Shown here: positions 20,301 through 27,017 of the stretch, one piece after another
Layout: every line of letters begins with the position of its first letter
How positions within the stretch are numbered: position 1 is the first letter of the stretch
From: an uncultured Nocardioides sp.
Lineage (GTDB): Bacteria > Actinomycetota > Actinomycetes > Propionibacteriales > Nocardioidaceae
Direction of reading: 5' to 3'
DNA length: 64,000 nt
Assembly (NCBI RefSeq): GCF_947488025.1
Contig: NZ_CANKYS010000004.1
Location: forward strand, 209,817-273,816
Notes under the pieces: generated by a model
The model's database searches: none
Told to the model about the DNA's origin: nothing
The model's input: the letters and a program-made list of their open reading frames with translations, nothing else
Position numbers and translations under genes: made by a program

Positions 20301-21011
20301 CTCGTCCAGCCCGGTCATCGCGACGTCGAGCGAGGTGCCACCGGGCAGTGCGCCGGACTCCTCCGTGGCCTGGAGTCCGGGCTTCGTGCTGGCCTTCGAG
20401 GCACTGCCGTCCAGGGTGACGGTCGATCCCTCGGTGACCTGCTGGTCGGCACCGGCGTCGGCGACCGGGTCGCGCACCGGATCCGGAGCCGGCGGCTCCT
20501 CCGGGTCCTCGGGCTGCTCCGGCGCGATGCCGCCGCAGAACCTGAACCGGTTGTCGTCGTAGTCGCGGTCCCCGCCGCCGAACAGGTCCTCGAAGCCCAC
20601 GACAGCACAGCCGTCGGTCCCGAAGTCGACCACGGCGTGGGCGATGCCGTCGGGATTCCGGGCGCCGTCGCCGAGGCGGAACTCCGAACCGCCGACCCGG
20701 ATGCCGAAGACGAGCTCCTCGCCTCGGGCGTACGGGCCCACGGTCACGCTGGTGCCCACGTCGCGGTTCGTCGCGATCCGCACCTCCTCGGGATCGAGGA
20801 GGAACAGCGTCGACGTGAGTCCCGCGCTCGCAGCGAGCACCTCGACCGTCACCTGGCTCCCGGTGGAGAACAGCTGTCCACCGAGCACGGGCGCCGGATC
20901 GTCCTCGGCAGCGGCGGCCGGGCCGCGGCCGAGCGCCGCGATGACCAGCGACAGGCACACCGCGGTGACGACCAGGGCGAATGAACGACGACCGAGCGCA
21001 ACGAGACCCAT
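11322..21011 (-). CDS. Giant secreted Rhs/YD-repeat protein with C-terminal DNA/RNA non-specific endonuclease
   Basis: 3229 residues. A signal peptide (residues 1 to about 38) is followed by a DUF4114-like domain (GFEDLFGGGDRDYDD), then a von Willebrand A domain whose MIDAS is DVSGST near residue 263. PKD-like and adhesin-like segments and several DUF11/CARDB-like repeats come next. From about residue 1720 to 3000 there is a long YD-repeat shell ending in the Rhs core signature (GRFLSTDP, then NPYSYVGSNPTTFVDPTG). After it come one hydrophobic segment (about 3010-3040) and a nuclease domain with HNRGHLIGKALGGSG, the RGH-containing motif of non-specific DNA/RNA endonucleases. The vWA and adhesin-like front suggests surface display. 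The ATG at 21011 is chosen for its GGGGGA site and signal peptide; an in-frame ATG at 21029 is possible. The presumed immunity gene follows immediately. Confidence 0.93.
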   Translation of the reverse strand: MGLVALGRRSFALVVTAVCLSLVIAALGRGPAAAAEDDPAPVLGGQLFSTGSQVTVEVLAASAGLTSTLFLLDPEEVRIATNRDVGTSVTVGPYARGEELVFGIRVGGSEFRLGDGARNPDGIAHAVVDFGTDGCAVVGFEDLFGGGDRDYDDNRFRFCGGIAPEQPEDPEEPPAPDPVRDPVADAGADQQVTEGSTVTLDGSASKASTKPGLQATEESGALPGGTSLDVAMTGLDEDAQAIRVKAGVGIGQGPPAQNTSIAYVLDVSGSTGGTGCGGDVNRDNRSNTILDCEIAAALKLHEEVVASGTVDKVAVIGFSTGANALDLDPTAATSTMVAADADADGNGELDIVQALRTLRIGGGTNFLPPTRTACQMLATTGSPNLITAFMSDGQGSGRLNTVLPCDPPVKFHSFAVGSGSKCASGSAVGARLIDMATLSGGTCTDVPTVTTLPDILPQVVASTITSVSYTVDGGAPVDLSETLSLPAAGPVDLDVTFDLPDDLATGTHRICLTVSGEDFGGESSLTTCSDLVTVTGEVGYSWRVADSTGPPIFLSSRTSARPSFVAPDDGRYVLELTVSDGTGGTATDRVVVVVTNVDPTVDLSHGDSFAGGVTQVNGSLTDEGWLDGHVARVAWGDGTVDEVEVTTSGAGWGTFFASHVYRTAGAFDVVVTLTDDDGGTASARVDHLEVATPVAVWANAEGSPSLDWSGGSGDITGRVHTNGRLRFVGDRKSVVGPTTYAGSIAADTTKNSFVPEPALAPVTDYPVEPAIADFRPGGAVQAEVGPDYHDMSSACAAGSWHEVQQVLTSGVYYATCDIQLNGSDIGGRVTLVSEGHIRISGSKPAFESYHDGLLLLAGASGAKAIDIAAASSKFLGVVFAGAGEISISGRSNQFYCGVLGDQVSISGAEVSVRGADCGRPDDTVSGPVVVPDLTTDISVDRDRALPSDTLGFDITVGNDGATLVVPSLIGLENVDAQAATVTDYGFAIEREDVATGAWVPVAVKGDDDLRIDLRANPFEGVTYAAGDVAGTSLQPGGWATWGVQAVLTLTPDEIEQLLDPAVTGAVRTRVDFTLDPSTVQARRLYTYGSDFAPVLRDLGADATDTRVTTLLPDGDAAVLTSTEEPALARLAPGETAELRREWAVPVPSPRADGETDAGYLARLVAQDGTQLNGAAFALAAGGVGRLVAPLVRATSTRELPVVGVSTVGPESLAAGASADYQVRLANLGSADADALTATATADQQPLTVTGAPSSLAAGEVGEAAFDYTAAVATSGTTVLRGTATWRDARGNAYGASGSSLDVERQLPAALGASLTDALHVDQAGDNVVSPGDTVRYAVTVRNSGGQPLTGVSGTLPVPAGSSFVPGSGRTPDGGSIDIADGTASFSLPDIPGGATRLVTVDVVVDQPFPVGVSRLQAQGTVLAAGSEAIPTDDPALPGSQDPTRTTVTRPQPALTASLGGRLVVDADGSGGVSPGDTLAYEIGISSVGTQQVTGVRAVVEPPPGAALVDGSVRTSQGVISPGASLDVAVGTLAPFQQATIEFRLRVANPLPAGVTTLTATGTITSDQLDPIVTDDPRTVTVGDGTSIPIGGSGADPELPGPTVGDVSLTEGTIVTEPVQVRTTLTPPDGQTLAGWTVTYQVPGDPNTVVVGTGTGPDVDVTLDPTTMPNGAYVVTVRGTTSNGGATAVDTSIVVDGEMKLGRYTTTITDMTVGMGGVPISVNRTYDSFDKTVGDFGVGWDVSLADFSVSTNGPLGLAGWSMTACGAGLIFVPLCFVTDNPHFVTVTWPDGRNEVFDLTPAKGSTFVSGLTTAQFTGREDTTSTLTAVDSSLFFSGGNLNGGFYGIDGIYDPTSFVLQARGGTEYHLTVGKGLTKIVETTGETLTFGRDGVRSSSGPAIDFHRDAAGRIDVVTGPDGSTVRYGYDTSGDLVSVTDQRGNVTRLSYKAGHYLDTVEDPLGRPAVRMEYTDGRLTAVIDGEGNRTEIGSSVGLRQETVTDPGGKRVTITSYDERGWMVRRNEIYDGASHVTEFGYDAAGNLTYRKDPDGNEWRSTWTKGSLTSMTPPSGATSSATYSPLGQLLTWTDPLGGVTRYTYNANGTLATVTDPEGATEAFTYDGQGRKTGWTDANGEVWAWVRDAAGRVVSETDPEGGLTRFEYDTAGRLVAEVDPEGGRTTMTYDEAGQLRTETDADGRTRRWVYDSLGQLTRAVSGTGVVEDYTYDRAGRRLSLDNHVDAPTTYSYDAQGRVVSEQVGDHPARVTTYDGAGNVASVTDELGHTTSYTHSSTGKLLSETDASGATTTYDYTSDGALRSRTDGAGGVTRWTYTARGDIATVTNPSGITVENTYDGLGRLRLATYPDGSRVENVYDPTGQVVRTIDADGDVTRYEYDGAGRPTATVDPEGRRTTTEYDGAGRPVRVVDAGGGVSLSDYTPGGLLSSVTTPEGVTTRYEYDARGRATAVVDELGNRWTSTYDDMGRLLTTRDPRQQGAARATQTHLYDRFGRLASTTDALGATVSFGYDAAGRRTRVTDPRGKDWTVTYDERGDVVARRDPLGRTHRYTYDAAGRLSSHTDARGVSVDYAYRGDGQPLSMTERGGDGRVSMTYDGLGRRASMTDDSGLTSWSYTPGSQVAGVSTPAGAISYTYDRSGRRSSMTQPAGEVRYAYDAAGRLDSITDWEGRTTDTAYDSDGRIRSMARPNGVESRWTYDAAGRLTAIRHTRDGSVVEKAEYALDADGNRTAVTTTAGTETYELDAADQLTSVTYAGGRTEAFTYDAAGNRLTSRSGADPQVSYAYDDASQLVAVGGRSIVHDDNGNVVDDGTATYDWDWLDRMVSVETGGQAATFGYDGAGTRVSTTVGQSTTRQLHDSAMSDGRPRLVADGTTSFVQTPEGVLAQQQDDTTSYPLLDALGSVRTMTDAQGAVAGRASYDVFGAVSTRSGATSRFGFGGGLQDGALVHLGARDLSTTTGRFLSTDPMRPGSGGVVGWNPYSYVGSNPTTFVDPTGMMSATSYGLVTSAIITEELVRAVLILGFATAIMFTVANVSIPQYAPPTVDRRPRPTTEPQTGPRPIPRPYTGTRTRSENRCLPRGMSGSWYDYLPPQQVQTANGVESRAWLAIACIAPGHPSGTAASYTPPGYIAGVHNRGHLIGKALGGSGSNPGNIVPLFRAANYPTMYWEFEEQANAKVAAGETLYYQVNAYYTDDPLVPNHLRMAYNGDRGSADSYTLDNVP

Positions 21012-21314
21012 GAATCCCCCGATTGACATGTGTTGCCATGCGTTGGCAAGGGTCTTGTCATAGAGCATCCCGGACCGGCGTGGGAAGGGCGTCACCCGCG
21101 CCACGCCGACAAACGGGCCGGAAAATAGCCCAAGTGGGCTATGCCGAACCCCCGATCGGTGGTCACGAGACCACGACGCTCCGAGTCGTCGGGGGTCGGT
21201 GTCGAGATGCAGCGAGGATCGACGAGCTCCACGCTGGATACCTTGACGAAACCCGTCCTGGCGAAAGCGCTCGTCAAGGTGCGCGGATCGCGACATGTGA
21301 GTACGTTCCATGTC

Positions 21315-21722
21315 ATGGGCGAGGCTCCCCGGGTCCGGTCAGACTTCGAGCCCGACGATGTTGCTCTCTCGCGGCTCCATGCTCTCGCGTTCGGTTCAAC
21401 GACATTCACCGTCGCCCCGTGGGGAAAGCGGCTTCGCCACCACAGCCTCACGTGGGCCGGCGCATTTGCCGGTGACGAGCTAGTGGCGTTCGTCCACGTC
21501 GTTTGGGACGGCGGCGTACATGGTTTCCTCCTCGACACGGTCGTGCATCCATCCCACCAGCGACAGGGTTTGGGGCGAGCCGTCGTCGCAGCGGCGGTGC
21601 GGCGAGCCCGATCGGCCGGCTGCGAGTGGCTGCATGTGGACTACGAGTCGCATCTGGAGGCGTTCTACCGCGATGCTTGCGGGTTTCGACCAACCGCGGC
21701 GGGGCTTCTTCGTCTGAGCTGA
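21315..21722 (+). CDS. GNAT-family N-acetyltransferase
   Basis: 135 residues from the ATG at 21315. The acetyl-CoA-binding motif A is VVHPSHQRQGLGRAVVAAA, followed by CEWLHVDYESHLEAFYR and a C-terminal GF segment, as in small GNAT enzymes. The substrate is unknown. The frame stays open upstream, but the earlier part has no GNAT similarity. It is the last ordinary gene before the left IS3 copy; the 140 bases after it hold no recognisable gene. Confidence 0.82.
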   Translation: MGEAPRVRSDFEPDDVALSRLHALAFGSTTFTVAPWGKRLRHHSLTWAGAFAGDELVAFVHVVWDGGVHGFLLDTVVHPSHQRQGLGRAVVAAAVRRARSAGCEWLHVDYESHLEAFYRDACGFRPTAAGLLRLS

Positions 21723-21932
21723 GCGTGCGTGGCCTGTCCCCCCGCGCCCCAATGTGACCTCGTCGCAACGCGGCAGTAGAAGGCAGTTCAGGGCCCGGTC
21801 ACGAACCCTGACGTAGGAGCGTCAGCGTTCAGACGCAGGTCTCGAAAGTCGATGACGGCGAGGGGGGCTGCTGCACGAGTAGGTGACATCTGATCTGTGG
21901 TGCCGAGAGGTGCCGCTGGAAGGATGTGCACC

Positions 21933-22226
21933 GTGCCGAAGCCGTATCCCAAGGAGTTCCGCGAGGACGTCGTTCGGGTTGCCAGAAATCGTGAGCCGGG
22001 CGTCCACCTCAAGCAGATCGCTGCCGACTTCGGTATCAGCGAATCCTGCCTGACGAACTGGATGAAGACCGCCGACGTCGAGGACGGCATCAAGCCGGGG
22101 ACGACATCGGCTGAGAACGCCGAGAACCGCGAGTTGAAGAAGCGGATCCGGCTCCTGGAGCAGGAGAACGAGGTCCTGCGCCGGGCGGCTGCCTATCTGT
22201 CGCAGGCCAACCTGCCGGGAAAATGA
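21933..22226 (+). CDS. IS3-family transposase OrfA (helix-turn-helix subunit), left copy
   Basis: 97 residues from the GTG at 21933, with GGAAGG nine bases upstream; an ATG at 21924 is an alternative. The start YPKEFREDVVRVAR and the ISESCLTNWMK helix-turn-helix are typical of IS3 OrfA. A C-terminal leucine-zipper stretch (LKKRIRLLEQENEVLRRAAA) supports dimerisation. It overlaps orfB at GAAAATGATG, where translational coupling or frameshifting would make the fused transposase. Confidence 0.9.
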   Translation: MPKPYPKEFREDVVRVARNREPGVHLKQIAADFGISESCLTNWMKTADVEDGIKPGTTSAENAENRELKKRIRLLEQENEVLRRAAAYLSQANLPGK

Positions 22227-22837
22227 TGTACCCGCTCGTCCGCGAGCTGGCCGGCGACGGGATCCCCGTCACGGTGACGTGCCGGGTGCTCAAGATCGCT
22301 CGCCAGCCCTACTACCGCTGGCTGGCTGCCCCGGTCACTGATGCCGAGCTCGAGCAGGCATACCGCGCCAATGCTCTGTTCGACGCCCACCGCGACGACC
22401 CGGAGTTCGGCTACCGATTCCTCGTCGACGAGGCCCGTGAAGCGGGCGAACCAATGGCCGAGCGGACCGCGTGGCGAATCTGCTCACAGCAGGGCTGGTG
22501 GTCGGCGTTCGGCAAGCCCAAGCGCGGCAAGGCCAACAAGCCCGGCCCTCCCGTCCACGACGACCTGTGTGCCGTGACCGACAGGCACGGCGTGATCCGC
22601 CATGTCTTCGCCGCTGACGTTCCGAACCAGCTGTGGCTCAGCGACATCACCGAGCACTGGACCGGTGAGGGCAAGCTCTACGTCTGCGCGATCAAGGACG
22701 TCTACTCCAACCGGATCGTGGGCTACTCGATCGACTCGAGGATGAAGTCCCGGCTGGCCGTCGCTGCACTCAACAACGCGGTGGCCCGACGTGGTGACGT
22801 GGCCAGCTGCATAGTTCACACCGACAGAGGATCCCAG

Positions 22838-24288
22838 GGCGGAATCAATCGGTCGTCGCAACACCCCGTCATGGAGGTGTTGAGTGGTACGTCGTCAGCA
22901 AGCAGCAGATCGAGCGATCCGGCCGAAGCTTCGGTCGCCGGGGCACCCGAAGTTCCAGCGTCATGTCGAGGCCGCGTTCTGGGCCGAGATCGCCAATGGC
23001 TTTCTGCCCATCGAGGCCGCCGCGACGGTCGGCGTGGCGCAAGCGGTCGGTCAGCGGTGGTTCCGCCACGCTGGCGGCATGGCGCCGTTCGATCTGACGT
23101 TCAAGGCCACAGGCCGGTACCTGTCGTTCGCTGAGCGTGAGGAGATCGCGCTGCTCAAGGCCCAGAACAAGGGCGTGCGCGAGATCGCCCGAGCCATCGG
23201 CCGCGACCCCGCAACGGTGTCACGCGAGCTACGCCGCAACGCCGCCACCCGCGCGGGAAGTACCGGCTATCGGGCGTCGGTCGCGCAGTGGAAGGCCGAC
23301 ATGGCGGCCAAGCGCCCCAAGCCCGCAAAACTCGTCGCCAACCCTCGGCTGCATGCCTATGTTCACGAGCGGCTGTCGGGACAGATCAAGACGCCGGACG
23401 GCAAGGTCGTCCGCGGTCCGGAGCCACCACGGTTCACCGGCATCAACAAGCCCCACCGCAAGCATCGCGGGTGGTCGTCGGCGTGGAGCCCGGAACAGAT
23501 CAGTAACCGGCTCAGGGTCGACTTCCCCGATGATGAATCCATGCGCATCAGCCACGAGGCGATCTACCAGTCGCTCTACATCGAGGGCCGCGGCGCGTTG
23601 AAGCGCGAGCTGGTCTGGTGCCTGCGCACTGGCCGCGCGTTGCGGGCGCCGCGGGAGCGATCACGGCGCAAGACCTGGGCACACGTCACGCCCGAGACGC
23701 TGATCAGCGAACGCCCCGCTGAAGCCGAGGACCGTGCCGTTCCCGGCCACTGGGAAGGCGACCTGCTGATCGGGCTGGAACGCTCGGCGATCGGCACCGT
23801 CGTCGACCGCACGACCAAGTTCACGATGCTGGTCCACCTTCCGCGTGAGGAGGGCTACAGGCATAAGGAGACGCCGAGGAACGGCCCCGCATTGGCCGGC
23901 TACGGCGCGCTCACGATGAAGGACGCGCTGGCGAGCACTATGTCGACACTGCCGACCGAACTGGCGAGGTCGCTGACCTGGGACCGCGGCAAGGAGATGT
24001 CCGCGCACGCCAAGTTCAGTATCGAGACTGGGATCCCGGTGTTCTTCGCTGACCCGCAATCGCCTTGGCAGCGCGGGACGAACGAGAACACCAACGGCCT
24101 GCTCCGCCAGTATTTCCCCAAAGGCACCGACCTGTCGTGCTGGTCGGCCGAGGAGATCGAAGCCGTCGCTCACGCCCTGAATACCCGGCCCCGCAAGACC
24201 CTCGGATGGAAGACACCCGCCGAGGCGTTCAACGAGCATCTACTGTTGCTCCAACAAGCCGGTGTTGCATCGACTGGTTGAACCTGGT
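22838..24288 (+). mobile_element. IS30-family element nested in the IS3 orfB
   Basis: About 1,451 bp. Imperfect terminal repeats are visible: the left end has GGTCGTCGCAACACC and the right end, read inward, has CAGTCGATGCAACACC. CAG occurs on both sides (22835-22837 and 24289-24291), a likely 3-bp target duplication, and its removal rejoins the IS3 transposase frame exactly. One intact transposase gene is inside. Confidence 0.9.
22884..24281 (+). CDS. IS30-family transposase
   Basis: 465 residues, full length for the longer actinobacterial IS30 group. An N-terminal extension precedes the IS30 HTH (LSFAEREEIALLKAQNKGVR, then ATVSRELRRN). The DDE core is visible as GHWEGDLLIG, the TWDRGKE aspartate, and the NENTNGLLRQYFPKGTDLS glutamate region. 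The GTG start has GGAGG seven bases upstream. It appears intact and could be active. Confidence 0.95.
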   Translation: MVRRQQAADRAIRPKLRSPGHPKFQRHVEAAFWAEIANGFLPIEAAATVGVAQAVGQRWFRHAGGMAPFDLTFKATGRYLSFAEREEIALLKAQNKGVREIARAIGRDPATVSRELRRNAATRAGSTGYRASVAQWKADMAAKRPKPAKLVANPRLHAYVHERLSGQIKTPDGKVVRGPEPPRFTGINKPHRKHRGWSSAWSPEQISNRLRVDFPDDESMRISHEAIYQSLYIEGRGALKRELVWCLRTGRALRAPRERSRRKTWAHVTPETLISERPAEAEDRAVPGHWEGDLLIGLERSAIGTVVDRTTKFTMLVHLPREEGYRHKETPRNGPALAGYGALTMKDALASTMSTLPTELARSLTWDRGKEMSAHAKFSIETGIPVFFADPQSPWQRGTNENTNGLLRQYFPKGTDLSCWSAEEIEAVAHALNTRPRKTLGWKTPAEAFNEHLLLLQQAGVASTG

Positions 24289-24617
24289 CAGTTCCGCAGC
24301 CGCAAATTCGTCCACGCGCTCAACCGTCACGGCATGGTCGGATCGATGGGTCGCGTCGGTGCCGCGGGCGACAACGCCGCCATGGAGAGCTTCTTCAGCT
24401 TGCTCCAGAGGAATGTCCTCGACCGTCGCTCCTGGGCCACTCGCGAGGAGCTCCGGATTGAGGTCGTGACCTGGATCGAGAGGACCTACCACCGCCGCCG
24501 TCGACAGGCCGCCCTCGGCCGATTGACCCCCATCGAGTTCGAGACCATCATGACCGCGTCAGCCACTCAGGCTGCGTGACCCAACCTGTCACCTGATCGT
24601 GCAGCAGCCCCTGTCGT

Positions 24618-24724
24618 TCATCGCGGGTTGGCGAATTCGATGCCGCAACTGAGCTTGACCCGGGCGAGCCGCTCGACCTCTTCGATGTCGTTGTGTGCGG
24701 CGCCCGGCAGGCCAATGGGTCTCC
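24618..24724 (-). pseudogene. Short minus-strand coding remnant next to the IS3 right end
   Basis: Reading leftward, the frame gives GLPGAAHNDIEEVERL, then ARVKLSCGIEFANPR and a TGA at 24618. It looks like the tail of a real protein, but no start or recognisable domain precedes it in the 289-base gap before mftD. It may be debris from a gene cut by IS activity. The family is unknown, and the right-hand limit given is arbitrary. Confidence 0.3.
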
Positions 24725-24868
24725 TTGTGGCCACGCCTAACGGCAACGAATGGCAGTTGGGTGTCCGCACGCGGTGTGATCTCGCGTGCGTCCGGGGCTG
24801 TAACGGCCTGCCGGTGTGGTGGTCACGTCCCCTCCGGACGGGCAGTTATCAGCACCGTGTACGCCGCC

Positions 24869-24874
24869 TAGCGT
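24869..24874 (+). promoter_or_regulatory. -10 box (CCTAGCGT core) of the mftD promoter
   Basis: TAGCGT lies 26 bases before the mftD ATG, leaving a short leader that contains the GAGGAGG ribosome-binding site. The same CCTAGCGT octamer precedes mno, mftA and the aldehyde dehydrogenase gene. Confidence 0.6.
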
Positions 24875-24900
24875 CGAACCGACGACACGAGGAGGATCCG

Positions 24901-26079
24901 ATGGGTCAGTGGTTCGAGACAGTGAACGAGGCGCAACGACGGGCGAAGAAGAGGCTGCCGTCGTCGGTCTACTCCGCCCTGCTCGCCGGGTCGGAGCGGG
25001 GAATCTCCTACGACGACAACACGCGGGCGTTCGGCGAGCTGGGCCTGGCGCCGCACATGGCCGGACTCTCGGCCAAGCGTGACCTCGCCACCCGGGTGAT
25101 GGGCCAGGACATCTCGATGCCGGTGATCATCTCGCCGACAGGGGTGCAGGCCGTGCACCCCGACGGTGAGGTTGCCGTGGCGCGCGCCTCTGCGGCGCGG
25201 GGTACGGCGATGGGCCTGAGCTCATTCGCCAGCAAGCCGCTCACCGAGGTGATCGCGGCGAACTCGCAGACGTTCTTCCAGACCTATTGGATGGGCGACC
25301 GCGACGCGATGGTCCGTCGGATGAATCGGGCCCGCGACGCGGGAGCGGTCGGGCTGATCGCCACGCTGGACTGGTCCTTCTCGCACGGCCGCGACTGGGG
25401 CAGCCCGCAGATCCCGGAGAAGCTCGACCTCAAGGCGATGGCGAAGTTCGCGCCCGAGGTGCTGCGCCGCCCGCGGTGGCTCGCCGACTTCCTGCGCTCC
25501 GGTGCCCTGCCCGACCTGAGCGCGCCCAACCTGGCCGAGCCCGGTGGCGAGGCGCCGACGTTCTTCGGGGCGTACGGCGAATGGATGACCACCCCGCCGC
25601 CGTCCTGGGAGGACGTGGCCTGGCTGCGTGAGGAGTGGGGTGGGCCGTTTATGCTCAAGGGGATCTGCCGCGTCGACGACGCGCTTCGCGCCCGCGACGC
25701 GGGGGTCACCGCCATCTCCGTCTCCAACCACGGCGGCAACAACCTGGACGGCACCCCGGCCCCGATCCGGGTGCTCCCGTCGATCGCGGCCGCCGTCGGT
25801 GACGACCTCGACGTGCTGCTCGACTCCGGGATCAGGCGGGGCAGCGACGTCGTGAAGGCGGTCGCCCTCGGTGCCAAGGCCGTGATGATCGGCCGCGCCT
25901 ACCTCTGGGGGCTCGCCGCCGGCGGCCAGCCGGGCGTCGAGAACGTCCTCGACATCCTGCGCGGTGGCATCGACTCCACGCTGCTGGGGCTCGGCCACTC
26001 CTCCATCCACGACCTCACGCCCGACGACGTGATCGTCCCCGACGGCTTCACCCGCACCTTGGGCGTCCCGCGGTCGTGA
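24901..26079 (+). CDS. mftD: Pre-mycofactocin synthase MftD (FMN-dependent, lactate-dehydrogenase-like)
   Basis: 392 residues of the FMN-dependent alpha-hydroxyacid oxidase fold. The catalytic/FMN motif SNHGGNNLDGTPA is near residue 280, followed by LLDSGIRRGSDVVKA and ALGAKAVMIGRAYLWGLA. MftD oxidatively deaminates the AHDP intermediate to give premycofactocin, the redox-active core. The N-terminal MGQWFETVNEAQRRAKKRLP and the STLLGLG and VIVPDGFTR ending are characteristic of MftD rather than LldD. GAGGAGG lies five bases before the ATG. It is separated from mftABCEF by about 9.5 kb of alcohol-metabolism genes, unlike the mycobacterial order, and the stop overlaps the next gene's GTG. Confidence 0.93.
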   Translation: MGQWFETVNEAQRRAKKRLPSSVYSALLAGSERGISYDDNTRAFGELGLAPHMAGLSAKRDLATRVMGQDISMPVIISPTGVQAVHPDGEVAVARASAARGTAMGLSSFASKPLTEVIAANSQTFFQTYWMGDRDAMVRRMNRARDAGAVGLIATLDWSFSHGRDWGSPQIPEKLDLKAMAKFAPEVLRRPRWLADFLRSGALPDLSAPNLAEPGGEAPTFFGAYGEWMTTPPPSWEDVAWLREEWGGPFMLKGICRVDDALRARDAGVTAISVSNHGGNNLDGTPAPIRVLPSIAAAVGDDLDVLLDSGIRRGSDVVKAVALGAKAVMIGRAYLWGLAAGGQPGVENVLDILRGGIDSTLLGLGHSSIHDLTPDDVIVPDGFTRTLGVPRS

Positions 26080-26855
26080 CCCGCGTCGCCCTCGTCACCG
26101 GTGCTGCTCGGGGGATCGGCGCGGCCACGGTCCGCGCCCTCGTCGACGACGGCTGCCGCGTGGTCGCGGTCGATGCGTGCCTCGGCGAGGACCATGGATT
26201 GCCCGGTGTCGACTACCCGTTGGCGACGCGCGACGACCTCGACCTGCTCGGGTCGTACGGCGACGCGATCATCACGCACGTCGCCGACGTCCGGGACCCC
26301 GACGGACTCGGTGCGGCGGCCGACCTCGCACTGGAGCGCTGGGGAAGGCTGGACGTGGCCGTGGCCAGCGCCGCCGTGATGGCCGGCGGTCGGCCCGCGT
26401 GGGAGACGACGGCCGCCGAGCTCGAGTCGCTCTGGGCGGTCGACCTGGTCGGCGTGTGGAACACCGCCGTCGTCGCCGTACCCCACATGCTGGCCGGCCC
26501 GGACCCGGCGAGCTGCCGGTTCGTCGCGATCGCCTCCGCCGCGGGCAGCCGGGGGCTGTTCCACCTGGCCGGCTACACCGCGACCAAGCACGCAGTGATC
26601 GGACTGGTGCGCGGCCTGGCGGCAGACCTGGTCGGGACCGGCGTCACGGCGGTGACCGTCTCACCCGGAGCCACTCGCACCGCGATGCTCGACGCGACGG
26701 CCCGGCTCTACGGGCTCGAGGACCCGGCCGACCTGGCCGGCGACCAGCTCACCCGACGCCTGCACGAGCCGGCGGAGGTGGCCGCGACGATCGTGCACTG
26801 CTGCTCCGTGGCGGGCGGACTGCTCAACGGCTCGGTCATCGACCTGGGAGGCTGA
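26076..26855 (+). CDS. Mycofactocin-coupled SDR family oxidoreductase
   Basis: 259 residues starting at a GTG that overlaps the mftD stop (GTGA). The nucleotide-binding loop is TGAARGIGAAT and the catalytic pair is YTATK. After the second beta strand there is an extra loop (about residues 32-60, containing YPLATRDDLD). This insertion is characteristic of SDRs that hold NAD(P) tightly and use mycofactocin as external electron acceptor. Direct coupling to mftD supports that reading. The substrate, probably a secondary alcohol, is unknown. Confidence 0.88.
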   Translation: MTRVALVTGAARGIGAATVRALVDDGCRVVAVDACLGEDHGLPGVDYPLATRDDLDLLGSYGDAIITHVADVRDPDGLGAAADLALERWGRLDVAVASAAVMAGGRPAWETTAAELESLWAVDLVGVWNTAVVAVPHMLAGPDPASCRFVAIASAAGSRGLFHLAGYTATKHAVIGLVRGLAADLVGTGVTAVTVSPGATRTAMLDATARLYGLEDPADLAGDQLTRRLHEPAEVAATIVHCCSVAGGLLNGSVIDLGG

Positions 26856-26872
26856 GCTTGCATCTGGTTGTA

Positions 26873-26890
26873 CCTGTCCGATCGGGCAGG
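26873..26890. promoter_or_regulatory. Candidate operator: near-perfect dyad upstream of the alcohol dehydrogenase gene
   Basis: CCTGTCCGATCGGGCAGG is an 18-bp palindrome with one mismatched pair, centred about 55 bases upstream of the TAGGGT box at 26935. A dimeric LuxR-type response regulator, such as the one encoded at 29658-30335, would bind such a site. The link is inference. Confidence 0.35.
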
Positions 26891-26934
26891 GCGGCCCCCG
26901 CACAGTGACGGGCGGAAGTCGCCCGGCCGGCACC

Positions 26935-26940
26935 TAGGGT
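26935..26940 (+). promoter_or_regulatory. -10 box (TAGGGT) before the iron-type alcohol dehydrogenase gene
   Basis: CACCTAGGGT lies about 77 bases before the GTG at 27018, in the only sizeable gap of the mftD-to-response-regulator series. It suggests a separate promoter for the dehydrogenase and two-component genes. Confidence 0.45.
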
Positions 26941-27017
26941 GAGGGCGTCCCACCAGTGGGTTCCCGGCTCGCTTCCCTGGGCTACCGTGGAAACGAACCG
27001 GGTGAGGAGGTCCTGTG

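Larger units (their letters stand above)
22223..24579 (+). pseudogene. IS3-family transposase OrfB, disrupted by an IS30-family insertion
   Basis: The 5' part (22223-22837) encodes the HTH_21-like region and the first part of the integrase core (WLSDITEHW, with the first Asp), ending at HTDRGSQ. The 3' part (24292-24579) resumes as FRSRKFVHALNRHG, includes the catalytic-Glu region (NAAMESFFSLLQ) and ends at a TGA. Joining the parts restores the normal DRGSQFRSRKF motif, so the reading frame was intact before the insertion. In its present state it cannot make a functional transposase. Confidence 0.9.
21864..24611 (+). mobile_element. IS3-family element, left copy, interrupted by an IS30-family element
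   Basis: The ends are inverted repeats. The left starts GGGGCTGCTGCACGAGTAGG and the right, read inward, starts GGGGCTGCTGCACGATCAGG. Without the nested element and its 3-bp repeat the IS is about 1,294 bp, normal for IS3. orfA and overlapping orfB are in the usual order. No convincing target-site duplication flanks it (left AGG, right TGT), which may mean later rearrangement. The first 889 bp recur at 46153-47041. Confidence 0.9.

Noticed and set aside
24901..26079. Ordinary L-lactate dehydrogenase (LldD)
   Set aside because: The fold is shared, but the MftD-type N- and C-terminal motifs, the coupling to a mycofactocin-type SDR and the presence of mftABCEF identify MftD.
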